This document shows, in pieces, positions 43,545-51,868 of a stretch of 64,000 nucleotides of DNA (its first letter is position 1; each line of letters opens with the position of its first letter). The translations under genes were made by a program, and so were the position numbers. The DNA comes from Ideonella sp. WA131b (lineage in GTDB: Bacteria; Pseudomonadota; Gammaproteobacteria; Burkholderiales; Burkholderiaceae_C). The stretch lies in the NCBI GenBank assembly GCA_023657425.1, contig JAGTJW010000001.1:1302001-1366000 (forward strand). The letters run 5' to 3'. The notes under the pieces were generated by a model. That model worked only from the letters and a program-made list of their open reading frames with translations. It did not search any database and was not told the origin of the DNA.

Positions 43545-43699
43545 GAGCGTGGGCGGCAGAAATCCAGCCCCGCGTTGGGCCGACTTCGGGGCCCAGGCCA
43601 GTCGCCGCGCGCAGCCCGGGCTGTACGCCCGGGCCAGCGTGGCAACGCCGCATGGGCCCCGAAATCGGCCCAACCCGAAGGGCCGGGGCGGCCACGCTC
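43545..43699 (+). mobile_element. Non-autonomous element (MITE), copy C, internally deleted
   Basis: Starts with CTAG (43541-43544) and the same 30-bp terminal repeat as copy A, keeps the left hairpin pair (TTGGGCCGACTTCGGGGCCC and its partner), then departs at about 43694, where GGCGGCCACGCTC follows directly. CCACGCTC equals the outer end of the right terminal repeat, so the right hairpin and most of the right repeat seem to have been removed by a deletion. The expected right CTAG reads ATCA. About 155 bp remain. Confidence 0.75.
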
Positions 43700-43839
43700 A
43701 TCACACCGAGAGCAGACGCGAAGAGCTGCCCGCGTGCGAACGCATGGGCTGCGCCCGAGCCCGAGCCTCAGCCCGACAATCCAAACAGCGCCCCGTCTTC
43801 GTCGGCGCTTTGTGCCACACCACCATCAGGACAAGAACC

Positions 43840-44349
43840 ATGAGCTCAGACATGTACATCCAATCGGTTCCAGTCTTCAAGCAAATGCTGAATGCAATGA
43901 AGGCCGTGCTGGCAAAGGCTGAAGCACATGCCGTGGCCCACGCCGTCGAGCCCGATGCGTACCTGCAAGCGCGGCTGTTCCCCGACATGTTTCCCTTGCT
44001 CAAGCAGGTGCAGATTGCGGCCGACTTTGCGCGCGGCGTTTCTGCTCGTCTTGCAGGGGTTGCGGTCCCTGCCGGTGAAGGGCAAGAGAAGAGCTTTGCC
44101 GATCTGACCGCCATGCTGGATGAGAGCCTGGTGTTCCTGGACAGCTTGCAGGCCGCACAGTTCGACGGCAGCGACAAGCGCGAGATCGTCCTGCGCCCTG
44201 GCACGCCGAAGGAGAGGAGGTTCAGCGGCCAAGCCTATCTGGCCCACTACGGATTGCCGCAGTTCTTCTTTCACGTCACCACGGTCTACGCCATCCTGCG
44301 GCACAACGGCATTCAGATCGGCAAGAAGGACTACATGGGCGCGTACTAG
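43840..44349 (+). CDS. DUF1993 family protein
   Basis: 169 residues from ATG 43840, with AGGA upstream. It starts MSSDMYIQSVPVFKQMLNAM and continues with LFPDMFPLLKQVQIAADFAR and LPQFFFHVTTVYAILRHNGI. This pattern matches the DUF1993 family, predicted four-helix bundles related to the DinB/YfiT fold. Histidines in the C-terminal helix could bind metal. The function is unknown. It lies between element copy C and the monooxygenase gene, apparently as a single gene. Confidence 0.8.
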   Translation: MSSDMYIQSVPVFKQMLNAMKAVLAKAEAHAVAHAVEPDAYLQARLFPDMFPLLKQVQIAADFARGVSARLAGVAVPAGEGQEKSFADLTAMLDESLVFLDSLQAAQFDGSDKREIVLRPGTPKERRFSGQAYLAHYGLPQFFFHVTTVYAILRHNGIQIGKKDYMGAY

Positions 44350-44667
44350 GTAGGCAGCTTGCACAGTGTCGCGACCGGCCACTTCGGGGCGACGAGTGAT
44401 GAATCCGCGGCTGAGGCAGGTGTTCGGACGACGGTTGTCCGAGATGCAGCGGTCGGCCGCCGTCGCGCCCGTTGGGGGTGTCGCGCGGCGACCCGAACCC
44501 GCCTACTGGAGCTGCTGCGGCGCCTCACGCAAGGCACACGGGAGAGCCTGCGCCCTGGCGAATCGTTCGAGGGTAAATGCTGTCACCCACCGGCGCGCCA
44601 GCGTCGAATGATCGGCGTCCGGACTCCACCCCAACGGCCGGTGGGGCCGTCAGCAGGAGACACCTGG
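44350..44667. other. Intergenic region before the monooxygenase gene
   Basis: 318 bases without a convincing gene. A perfect inverted repeat TCGGAC-N7-GTCCGA lies at 44424-44442 and may be an operator. The frame in the monooxygenase register is open through this region but codes for arginine-rich sequence with no family character, and the ribosome-binding site AGGAGA is just before 44668. Confidence 0.35.
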
Positions 44668-46470
44668 ATGACCGACCTTGCGTCCCACCCTAGCCAGGCC
44701 GCCAGCGCCTGGTTTATCGACTTCGAGCAGGCGCTGCGTGCGCACAACCTCGAAGCGGCGATGGCCCTGTTCGACGCCGACTGCTACTGGCGCGATCTGG
44801 TCAGCTTCACCTGGAACATCAGCACACAGGAAGGGCCGGCGGCCATCAGAGCAATGCTCCAGGCAAGGCTGGCAGATGTGCAGCCGCACCACTTCCAGAT
44901 CGAAGGTCAGGCGACGGAAGCCGATGGCGTGATCGACGCCTGGTTCACCTTCGAGACCGCTGTGGCCCGCGGCCGCGGCCACGCGCGTCTGAAGAATGGC
45001 AAGTGCTGGACGCTGCTGACCACGATGACTGAGCTGAAGGGCTACGAAGAGAAAAAGGGCGCGCAACGCATCAAGGGCGCAGAACACGGTGTGCACCCGG
45101 GCCGCAAGACCTGGCTCGAAGAACGCCAGCACGAGCAGGCGACGCTGGGCTTCGAGACCCAGCCCTATGTGTTGATCGTCGGCGGCGGCCAGGGCGGCAT
45201 CGCGCTGGGTGCGCGGCTGCGCCGGTTGGGCGTACCGGCCCTCATCGTCGAGAAGAACGAGAAGCCCGGGGACAGCTGGCGCAAGCGCTACAAGAGCCTG
45301 TGCCTGCACGACCCGGTCTGGTACGACCACCTGCCCTATCTGCCCTTCCCGGATGACTGGCCCGTGTTCGCGCCCAAGGACAAGATCGGCGACTGGCTCG
45401 AGATGTACACCAAGGTCATGGAGCTGAACTACTGGGGCAGCACCACGGCCAAGAAGGCGCGCTTCGACGAGGCCAGCCAGACCTGGGAAGTGGTGGTCGA
45501 GCGCGGTGGCAAGGACATCACGCTGCGGCCCACGCAGCTGGTGTTCGCACTCGGTGTGTCGGGCTACCCGAATGTGCCGCAGATCGCCGGCGCCGAGACC
45601 TTTCAGGGCGAGCAGCACCACAGCAGCAAGCACCCTGGGCCCGAGGCCTACAAGGGAAAGAAGGCCGTGGTGCTGGGCAGCAACAACAGCTCGCACGACA
45701 TCTGCGCCGCGCTGTGGGAACACGGCGCCGACGTGACCATGATCCAGCGCAGCAGCACCCACATCGCGCCCTCCGATTCGCTGATGGAGCTGGCGCTGGG
45801 CGGCCTCTATTCCGAGCAGGCGGTGAAGAACGGCGTGCACACCGACATGGCCGACCTGATCTTCGCCAGCATTCCCTACAAGATCATGGCGCCGATGCAG
45901 GTGCCGGTCTACGACGAGATGAAGAAGCGCGACGCCGACCTGTATGCGCGGCTCGAAAAGGCAGGCTTCATGCTGGACTTCGGCGTCGACGGCTCCGGCC
46001 TGTTCATGAAGTACCTGCGCCGCGGCTCGGGCTACTACATCGACGTCGGGGCTTCAGAGCTGGTAGCCAATGGCAGCATCAAGCTGAAGAGCCGCGTCAA
46101 CATCGACCGCATCAACCCGAACAGCGTGACGCTCTCGGACGGGACCGAGCTGCCGGCCGACCTGATCGTCTACGCCACCGGCTACGGCAGCATGAACGGC
46201 TGGCTGGCCGAGCTGATCTCGCCCGAGGTGGCCGACCAGGTCGGCAAGGTCTGGGGCTTGGGCAGTGACACGCCCAAGGACCCCGGTCCGTGGGAGGGCG
46301 AACTGCGGAACATGTGGAAACCCACGCAGGTTCCGCAGCTGTGGTTCCACGGCGGCAATCTGCACCAGAGCCGGCACTACTCGCAGTTCCTGGCTTTCCA
46401 GCTGAAGGCGCGGATGGAAGGGCTGGATACGCCGGTCTACAGGCTGGCGCCGGTGCACCACAAGCGCTGA
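44668..46470 (+). CDS. Flavin-containing monooxygenase with N-terminal NTF2-like domain
   Basis: 600 residues from ATG 44668, preceded by AGGAGA. The first 140 residues form a SnoaL/NTF2-like domain (FEQALRAHNLEAAMALFDAD, SFTWNISTQEGPAAIRAML). The flavoprotein part follows: FAD motif VLIVGGGQGGIALGARL (near 171), FQGEQHHSSKH near 311, second nucleotide motif VVLGSNNSSHDICAAL (near 333) and the YATGYGSM motif late in the chain. The FxGxxxH string is the monooxygenase fingerprint, with His where Baeyer-Villiger enzymes have Trp. The second motif has lost the GxGxxG glycines, as in one FMO subgroup. It uses NADPH and O2 on an unknown substrate. It converges on an SDR gene and lies near a formamidase-like gene. 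Confidence 0.87.
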   Translation: MTDLASHPSQAASAWFIDFEQALRAHNLEAAMALFDADCYWRDLVSFTWNISTQEGPAAIRAMLQARLADVQPHHFQIEGQATEADGVIDAWFTFETAVARGRGHARLKNGKCWTLLTTMTELKGYEEKKGAQRIKGAEHGVHPGRKTWLEERQHEQATLGFETQPYVLIVGGGQGGIALGARLRRLGVPALIVEKNEKPGDSWRKRYKSLCLHDPVWYDHLPYLPFPDDWPVFAPKDKIGDWLEMYTKVMELNYWGSTTAKKARFDEASQTWEVVVERGGKDITLRPTQLVFALGVSGYPNVPQIAGAETFQGEQHHSSKHPGPEAYKGKKAVVLGSNNSSHDICAALWEHGADVTMIQRSSTHIAPSDSLMELALGGLYSEQAVKNGVHTDMADLIFASIPYKIMAPMQVPVYDEMKKRDADLYARLEKAGFMLDFGVDGSGLFMKYLRRGSGYYIDVGASELVANGSIKLKSRVNIDRINPNSVTLSDGTELPADLIVYATGYGSMNGWLAELISPEVADQVGKVWGLGSDTPKDPGPWEGELRNMWKPTQVPQLWFHGGNLHQSRHYSQFLAFQLKARMEGLDTPVYRLAPVHHKR

Positions 46471-46511
46471 AAGGCGTAGGCGGTGGCGCGTGATCCGCGC
46501 CTCCGCCGAGC

Positions 46512-47279
46512 TCAGAGCTGCACGCCCTTGGTCAGCGCGCCATCGACCACGAGATTGGTGCCGGTGATGAAGCTCGCCGCCGGGCTGGCCAGGAAGACCG
46601 CGGCATTGGCCATCTCCTGCGGGGTGCCCATGCGGCCTGTCGGGTTCAGGCCCAGCGCCATCTTGAACAGATCGGGGTTGCCGTGCTCGATCTGCTCCCA
46701 CACGCCGCCCTTGAAATAGGTGTTGCCCGGCGACACCGTGTTGGCGCGGATCTTCTTGCCCGCCAGGTGATAGGCCAGGCCCTGCGTGTAGTGGACGATG
46801 GCGGCCTTGAAGGCGCCGTAGGGGCCGGAGGCAAAGTCGATCTCGCGGCCCGAGACGCTGCTGATCGTGACGATGGAAGCGGCGCTGCTTTGCTCGAGGT
46901 AAGGCATGGCGGCATTGACGAGCCGCACCGTGCCCATCATGTCGACCTCGAAGGTCTTCTGCCAGTTGGCTTCGTCGTTCGGTATCGCCAGTGCGCTGAC
47001 GTTGGCCACGACGATGTCCAGCCCGCCGAAGGCGGCCGCTGCGCCATTGACGAAAGCGGCCAGACCGCCCGCGTCGCCAACATCGGCGACCGCCCCGTGC
47101 ACCTTGATGCCGGGATAAGCGGCGGCGAAGTCCTTGCTCGTCTGCTGGACTTCATCGGCGTTGCGCGCGCAGAAAGCGATGTGCGCGCCTTCTGCCGCCA
47201 GCGTCTGCGCGATCGCGCGGCCGATGCCCTTGGTGCCCCCAGTGACGACGGCCTTCAGGCCCTTGAGTCCGAGATCCAT
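46512..47279 (-). CDS. SDR family NAD(P)-dependent oxidoreductase
   Basis: 255 residues. Classical SDR: nucleotide motif TGGTKGIG (13-20), VANVSALAI where NNAG is usual, catalytic Ser in ISSVSG (140-143), Tyr154 and Lys158 in YGAFKAA, and a C-terminal TGTNLVVDGALTKGVQL. The VANVS change in place of NNAG marks a sub-branch. The reaction is a reversible alcohol/ketone oxidation of an unknown substrate. It lies 32 bp after the formamidase-like gene on the same strand, so the two are probably one operon, facing the monooxygenase. Confidence 0.88.
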   Translation of the reverse strand: MDLGLKGLKAVVTGGTKGIGRAIAQTLAAEGAHIAFCARNADEVQQTSKDFAAAYPGIKVHGAVADVGDAGGLAAFVNGAAAAFGGLDIVVANVSALAIPNDEANWQKTFEVDMMGTVRLVNAAMPYLEQSSAASIVTISSVSGREIDFASGPYGAFKAAIVHYTQGLAYHLAGKKIRANTVSPGNTYFKGGVWEQIEHGNPDLFKMALGLNPTGRMGTPQEMANAAVFLASPAASFITGTNLVVDGALTKGVQL

Positions 47280-47311
47280 GCGACGTGCTCCTTGCGGTTG
47301 AGATCAGGCGT

Positions 47312-48301
47312 TCAGGGGGTCAGGTACTTCTTCTCGATGCCTGCGCCCACCGTGTACTTCGGGTCAACAAAATTCCCCAGTCGCACCAGGCCGCACTGGC
47401 TGAGCATCATGTAGGCGTCCCAGCGGTCGTAGCCGAACTCGGCTTCCATCCACAACACCAGTTCCTTGTAGGCGATGCGCGCCGCGTCTTCCAGCGGCCG
47501 TGCGCTTCCGATGGCCATGATGCGGGTCTCGTTCTCCAGCCGCGGCCACTCGAGGTTCCAGCCCTTGATCAGGTCGACCTGGATGGTCGTCGTGCTGGCG
47601 TATTCGACGGCGGTGCCGCAGACCTCGCCATCGCCCTGGCAGGCGTGTGCGTCGCCGATGAACAGTCGCGCACCGGCCGTGCGCACCGGCAGGTAGGTGA
47701 TGCTGCCAGGGCCCATGTCGGGCAGGTCCATATTGCCGCCGTGCGAGTCGGGCGTCAGTGTGTTGATGCTGTCGATCTCGGGACTGCAGCTCAGCGTGCC
47801 GATGTGCGGTCGATAGGGCAGCGTGACGCGCTTGCTCCAGTAGACGCCGTCTTCATCGAGGTCGATCTTGCGCACGATCTCGGGCAACGAGTCGTGCAGC
47901 ATCGCCGTCAGTGACGTGGCGCTGAGCGCGCCGAACTGGGGAATCATCGCGCAGGTGCCGCGCGGGTTGGGGCCGCGCGGCGCCATGCTCTCGATGTAGA
48001 CGGCCACCACGTCGCCCTTCTCGGCGCCCTCGATGAGGATGGGCCCGCTCTGGGGGTTCACGAAGGGCATGCTCAGCACTTTGGACGGCAGGTCTTGCTC
48101 GGTCTTGACCTTGCCTTCAAAGGCGTCGCGGGTTTCGACGATCACGCGGTCGCCGGGCCTCACCTGCATCACCGGCGTGGAGTAGGGGCCGATGGTGTAG
48201 TGGTAGGTGCCCTGCCTGGCTTCGGTCAGCGCGTGCGTGTCGGGCGTTCGGCCCTGCGCGACGCCGCGTGTGCGCATGATCGAGGTGCTCAGCCAACTCA
48301 T
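47312..48301 (-). CDS. Acetamidase/formamidase family protein
   Basis: 329 residues. Family features: MQVRPGDRVIVETRDAFEGK, GPILIEGAEKGDVVAVYIES, NPRGTCAMIPQFG, LPYRPHIGTL, SHGGNMDLPDMGPGSITYLP and the highly conserved FIGDAHACQGDGEVCGTAVE. These enzymes hydrolyse short amides such as formamide or acetamide to the acid and ammonia in the cytoplasm. It is somewhat shorter than long formamidases (about 400), so it belongs to the shorter AmdA-type group. A TACACT promoter box lies about 57 bp upstream. It is likely co-transcribed with the SDR gene. Confidence 0.9.
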   Translation of the reverse strand: MSWLSTSIMRTRGVAQGRTPDTHALTEARQGTYHYTIGPYSTPVMQVRPGDRVIVETRDAFEGKVKTEQDLPSKVLSMPFVNPQSGPILIEGAEKGDVVAVYIESMAPRGPNPRGTCAMIPQFGALSATSLTAMLHDSLPEIVRKIDLDEDGVYWSKRVTLPYRPHIGTLSCSPEIDSINTLTPDSHGGNMDLPDMGPGSITYLPVRTAGARLFIGDAHACQGDGEVCGTAVEYASTTTIQVDLIKGWNLEWPRLENETRIMAIGSARPLEDAARIAYKELVLWMEAEFGYDRWDAYMMLSQCGLVRLGNFVDPKYTVGAGIEKKYLTP

Positions 48302-48357
48302 GTTTTCGCTCCTTTTGCACCGCCGGGCACCGGCACAACAAGCCGGATGGCCCGGTC

Positions 48358-48363
48358 AGTGTA
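48358..48363 (-). promoter_or_regulatory. Probable -10 box of the formamidase operon
   Basis: On the minus strand, TACACT lies in GGGCTCGCTACACTGACC, the same 18 bases as in front of the cytochrome c' gene at 28166-28183. It is 57 bp before the formamidase start codon. The -35 is not clear. Confidence 0.4.
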
Positions 48364-48673
48364 GCGAGCCCGATGATCACCAACGATGTCACCCCCGGCA
48401 AGGGGATGGAGGCGCGCGATCAATGGGTTGTCACGCGATGAGCCAAGAGCAGGAGACGGATGCCCCGTGCCCGTCGATGACTCCTCTTCGGCTGCCAGTC
48501 TCAGCAATGACGGCGCCCAACGACAGTGGCGGCGAGTCAGTTCACGCAGCGCGCTGCGCTTCTCTGCGCTTCAAGATGATGCCGCATCCCCGCCCGCCGA
48601 GCGCAGGGGGTCGCTGCGAACGGCCGCCAAGTGTCGGCAGCGCCAGCTCGCCGGACGAGGTCTGGGAACCGGC

Positions 48674-48711
48674 TTGACGGGCAGTCCATCAGGTAATACA
48701 TTGGGTATTAC
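48674..48711 (+). promoter_or_regulatory. Promoter and operator palindrome of the toxin-antitoxin pair
   Basis: TTGACG (48674-48679), a 17-base spacer and TACATT (48697-48702) form a strong sigma70-type promoter. A perfect inverted repeat GTAATAC-ATTGG-GTATTAC (48693-48711) covers the -10 box. Bound by the ribbon-helix-helix antitoxin it would block RNA polymerase, the usual autoregulation of such pairs. The antitoxin ATG is 23 bases further on. Confidence 0.75.
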
Positions 48712-48733
48712 GCTGGATCATCCCGCCGCAATC

Positions 48734-48997
48734 ATGACCGTCACCATCAAGCTTGATCCCTCGCTCGAGGAGCAGCTGCGCCAGCGCGCTCAGGCCAGCG
48801 GCCGAAGCACGAGCGAGGTCGTGCGCGCCGCGCTGAAGCTGTACCTGGCGCAGGACGAGGCTGTCGGCGCGCCACGCTCGGCGTACGACCTCGGGGCCGA
48901 CCTCTTTGGCCGCCACGCCGGGCCCGCCGACCTCGCCACGCGGCGGCGGCTGGGATTCGCAGCCGGGGTCGCCGAGCGCCACGCGCGCCGGGGCTGA
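48734..48997 (+). CDS. Ribbon-helix-helix antitoxin
   Basis: 87 residues from ATG 48734. The N-terminus MTVTIKLDPSLEEQLRQRAQ followed by SGRSTSEVVRAALKLYLAQD is a ribbon-helix-helix (CopG/MetJ-type) DNA-binding domain: a short beta strand, then two helices. The C-terminal tail (LGADLFGRHAGPADLATRRR) is what would wrap the toxin. It starts 23 bp after a palindrome that overlaps its own promoter. The partner PIN toxin gene follows after six bases. Confidence 0.85.
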   Translation: MTVTIKLDPSLEEQLRQRAQASGRSTSEVVRAALKLYLAQDEAVGAPRSAYDLGADLFGRHAGPADLATRRRLGFAAGVAERHARRG

Positions 48998-49003
48998 TGC
49001 GCC

Positions 49004-49477
49004 GTGCCTGCTCGCAAGCTGCCCACGGCTGAGCCATCGCCGCGCTACCTGGCCCACCGCGGCCCGGTGCTGGTGGACAGCGGGCCATTGATCGCGCTGT
49101 TCAACGGGGCCGACCGCTGGCACGCCCGGGTGCGGGACTGGCTGCGCGACAACCCGGGCGCCGAGCTGTGGTCCACCTGGCCGGTGGCCACCGAGGTCTG
49201 CGCGCTGTTGGCGCGTCGCATCGCCAACGACTGCGCGCTGGACTTCCTGCGCTGGGTGCAGCGCGGCGCCCTGGTGCTCCAGCCCGCGGCGGAGGGCTCC
49301 GTGACGGAGGTGCTGCGCATCAGCGAGCACTTTGCCTACCTGCCCTTCGACCTGGCCGACGCCTCCATCGCCGAGGCCGCGGCGCGGCTGAAGCTCCGCC
49401 ACGTGCTCAGTCTGGACGCCGACTTCGATGTCTACCGCGACCGCGGCGGCCGGCCGCTGCTCAACCTGCTGCGCTGA
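49004..49477 (+). CDS. PIN-domain toxin (VapC-like)
   Basis: 157 residues from a GTG at 49004. The PIN fold acidic residues are all present: Asp25 in [18 protein letters not shown], Glu64 in [10 protein letters not shown], Asp119 in [13 protein letters not shown], and Asp138/Asp140 in [11 protein letters not shown]. Such proteins are Mg2+-dependent ribonucleases that cut tRNA or rRNA when freed from their antitoxin. The extra 20 residues at the N-terminus suggest that the true start might lie later, but no ATG is available. It is coupled to the ribbon-helix-helix gene. Confidence 0.85.
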   Translation: MPARKLPTAEPSPRYLAHRGPVLVDSGPLIALFNGADRWHARVRDWLRDNPGAELWSTWPVATEVCALLARRIANDCALDFLRWVQRGALVLQPAAEGSVTEVLRISEHFAYLPFDLADASIAEAAARLKLRHVLSLDADFDVYRDRGGRPLLNLLR

Positions 49478-49518
49478 ACCTGCGCCCAGGTGCAGAAGCG
49501 CCTGCGGATAATCGCCGT

Positions 49519-50442
49519 GTGGCTGCCGCTGCTCCGCCGCCGCCGGGCCCGCCGCCTGGCCGCCTGGCCCTCTACCTCGACCTCGTCCGCTGGGACCGCC
49601 CCGCTGGCTGGCTGCTGCTGCTGTGGCCCACGCTCGGCGCGCTGTGGATCGCCGCCGACGGCTGGCCGGGCTGGCACCTCCTGGGCGTGTTCGTGGCCGG
49701 CACGGTGCTCATGCGCAGCGCCGGGTGTTGCGTCAATGACGTGGCCGACCGCGAGTTCGACCGTCACGTCAAGCGCACCGCCCAGCGCCCTGTCACGCGC
49801 GGCGCAGTGTCGCCGCGCGAGGCGCTGGCGGTGGGTGCGGTGTTGGCGTTGGTGGCCTTTGGCCTCGTGCTCACCACCAGCGCGCCGGCCATCCTGCTCA
49901 GTGTCGCGGCGCTGGCGGTGACGCTGCTGTATCCCTACGCCAAGCGCGTGCTGGCCATGCCGCAGGCGGTGCTGGGCGTGGCGTTCAGCTTCGGCATTCC
50001 GATGGCCTTTGCGGCGGCGCAGGGTGGGCGCGAGTGGGGCCTGCAGGCCATTGCCGACGCCGTGCCCTGGCAGGCCTGGGCGCTGCTGGTGAGCAACCTG
50101 TTCTGGGTGCTGGCCTACGACACCGAGTACGCCATGGTCGACCGCGACGACGACCTCGCGATAGGCATGAAGACCAGCGCCATCACGCTGGGCCGGTTCG
50201 ACGTGGCGGCGGTCATGGCCTTCTATGCCGTGTACCTGCTGGCCTGGGGGTGGTTCGGCCGTGCCCTGGGGCTGGGTGGCTGGTTCCTGGCCGGTCTCGC
50301 GGTGGCGGCGATTCAAGCCGCGTGGCACTGCACGCTCATCCGCGACCGCAGCCGCGAGGGCTGCTTCCGCGCCTTCCGCGCCAACCACTGGTTGGGCTTC
50401 GCCGTGTTTGCGGGCACGGTGGTGGACCTGGCGCTGCGCTGA
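49519..50442 (+). CDS. ubiA: 4-hydroxybenzoate octaprenyltransferase
   Basis: 307 residues from a GTG at 49519, with GGAT nearby upstream; the start is uncertain by several codons because the first 15 residues are Ala/Pro-rich. UbiA attaches the polyprenyl chain to 4-hydroxybenzoate in ubiquinone synthesis at the inner membrane. The two Asp-rich motifs are [20 protein letters not shown] and [19 protein letters not shown]. About eight hydrophobic helices are visible. It converges on proC with 13 bp between stops. Confidence 0.93.
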   Translation: MAAAAPPPPGPPPGRLALYLDLVRWDRPAGWLLLLWPTLGALWIAADGWPGWHLLGVFVAGTVLMRSAGCCVNDVADREFDRHVKRTAQRPVTRGAVSPREALAVGAVLALVAFGLVLTTSAPAILLSVAALAVTLLYPYAKRVLAMPQAVLGVAFSFGIPMAFAAAQGGREWGLQAIADAVPWQAWALLVSNLFWVLAYDTEYAMVDRDDDLAIGMKTSAITLGRFDVAAVMAFYAVYLLAWGWFGRALGLGGWFLAGLAVAAIQAAWHCTLIRDRSREGCFRAFRANHWLGFAVFAGTVVDLALR

Positions 50443-50455
50443 GCCGCCGCCCTCT

Positions 50456-51271
50456 TCATCCGCGACCAAGCTCCTCGGCGCGCGCCCGCGCCGCGTGCAG
50501 CGCTTTCACGAACCGGGTCTTCACGCCGTCGGCGTCGAGCGAGGTGATGGCGGCGTGCGTGGTGCCGCCCTTGCTCGTGACCTGTTCGCGCAACGCCGCA
50601 GGCGACAGATCGGAGCGCATGGCCAGCGCCGCCGCACCGGCAAAGGTGGCCTGCCCGAGTGCGCGGCCCTGCTCCGGGCTCAGGCCCATCTCAACGGCGG
50701 CCTGCATCATGGCTTCCAGAAAGTAGAAGACATAGGCCGGCCCCGAGCCGGACAGCGCCGTCACGGCATCCAGGTCGGCCTCATGCGCCACCCACAGCAC
50801 GCCGCCGGTGGGCGCGAGCAGGGCCTCGGCGCCATCGCGCCCGGCCGCGCTGACCGCCGGCTCGGCGTACAGGCCCGCGATGCCCTGGCCAATGAGGGCG
50901 GGTGTGTTGGGCATGCTGCGCACGATGCGCAGGCTGCCGGTGGCCGCGGCGATCGTGGCGCAGCGTACGCCGGCCATCACGCTGAGCTGCAGCGCGCCGG
51001 CCACGTGGGCTGCGCAGGGCGCGGCGGCCTGGGCAAAGAACTGCGGCTTCACCGCCCAGACGACGGTGTCACAGCCGGCGAGCCGGGTGTCGGCAGCGGC
51101 CTGGGCGCGCACGCCGTGCGCGTGCAACAGCCGCTCGCGCGCCGCCTCGTCGGGCTCGACGACGACCAGCGCCGCCTGGTCGTGCCCGCTGCGCACCAGG
51201 CCACCGATCAGGGCCGCGGCCATGTGGCCGCCACCGATGAAGCCGATCCGCTGCGCCGCCACTGTGTCCAT
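50456..51271 (-). CDS. proC: Pyrroline-5-carboxylate reductase
   Basis: 271 residues. ProC reduces P5C to proline with NAD(P)H. N-terminal dinucleotide motif IGFIGGGHMAAALIGGL, VVWAVKPQ, VRSMPNTPALIGQG, and the C-terminal signature ALSGSGPAYVFYFLEAMMQA with REQVTSKGGTTHAAI. Standard length. Upstream on the minus strand lies element copy B and no further gene on the same strand, so it is a single transcription unit. Confidence 0.95.
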   Translation of the reverse strand: MDTVAAQRIGFIGGGHMAAALIGGLVRSGHDQAALVVVEPDEAARERLLHAHGVRAQAAADTRLAGCDTVVWAVKPQFFAQAAAPCAAHVAGALQLSVMAGVRCATIAAATGSLRIVRSMPNTPALIGQGIAGLYAEPAVSAAGRDGAEALLAPTGGVLWVAHEADLDAVTALSGSGPAYVFYFLEAMMQAAVEMGLSPEQGRALGQATFAGAAALAMRSDLSPAALREQVTSKGGTTHAAITSLDADGVKTRFVKALHAARARAEELGRG

Positions 51272-51410
51272 GGCGCGGCAGTGTAGGGCGGCACCGTGGC
51301 CGCCGACAGCGGCTAAGCCTGGCGGCCGGGCACCTGGAAGGCGGCCCTCGTGGCGGCGAGCTCGCGGGCCGACTTCGACGGTTCGAAGACCCGACCGCCC
51401 ACGCTCCTAG

Positions 51411-51677
51411 GAGCGTGGGCGGCAGAAATCCAGCCCCGCGCCGGGGCGGCCAAAGCCACTGGCGTAGGCGCGTCGCGCAGCGCGGGCTTGACGCCCGCGC
51501 CAGCGGCGCAACACCCGCCAGCGGCTTTGGCCGCCCCGGCCCCTCGGGTTGGGCCGATTTCGGGGCCCATGCGGCGTTGCCACGCTGGCCCGGGCGCACA
51601 GCCCGGGCTGCGCGCGGCGCCTGGCCTGGGCCCCGAAGTCGGCCCAACGCGGGGCTGGATTTCTGCCGCCCACGCTC
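51411..51677 (-). mobile_element. Non-autonomous element (MITE), copy B
   Basis: 267 bp, exactly the length of copy A but in the opposite orientation. Its 30-bp terminal inverted repeats match perfectly. It is flanked by CTAG at 51407-51410 and 51678-51681. Both internal hairpin pairs are present in reversed order. Immediately left of the left CTAG is CCGCCCACGCTC, the outer end of another copy, so the insertion seems to have occurred at the edge of an older element. It lies between the divergent proC and gdhA genes. Confidence 0.88.
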
Positions 51678-51752
51678 CTAGCCATGCCGCGCCGCGCGGC
51701 CTGCACCCGCCGCCGCCATGCGCAGCCCCATGCAAAGCCGGCATGAGGCGCC

Positions 51753-51783
51753 GTGACAAATCCAGCGGCACCGCGCCTACAGT
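51753..51783 (+). promoter_or_regulatory. Possible gdhA promoter
   Basis: GTGACA (51753-51758), a 19-base spacer and TACAGT (51778-51783), about 86 bp before the gdhA start. The spacer is longer than ideal, so this is a weak to moderate prediction. It lies downstream of element copy B, so the element need not disturb it. Confidence 0.35.
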
Positions 51784-51868
51784 GCGTGCCACGCCACCGC
51801 CGCCGCCCCGCCGTCCACGAGAGGCGGCAGCGGCCGCCGCGGGGGCCCCACCACCGGAGACACCCTTC

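Larger units (their letters stand above)
48302..48733. other. Divergent intergenic region between formamidase and antitoxin genes
   Basis: 432 bases without a recognisable gene. The left part carries the formamidase promoter (TACACT on the minus strand, 48358-48363). The right end carries the antitoxin promoter and operator (48674-48711). The middle (about 48400-48650) has open frames but no family character or good starts. Confidence 0.45.

Noticed and set aside
51370..51400. tRNA-like T-arm (GGTTCGAAGACC)
   Set aside because: No matching acceptor, anticodon or D arms lie around it; the neighbouring sequence is an element end.
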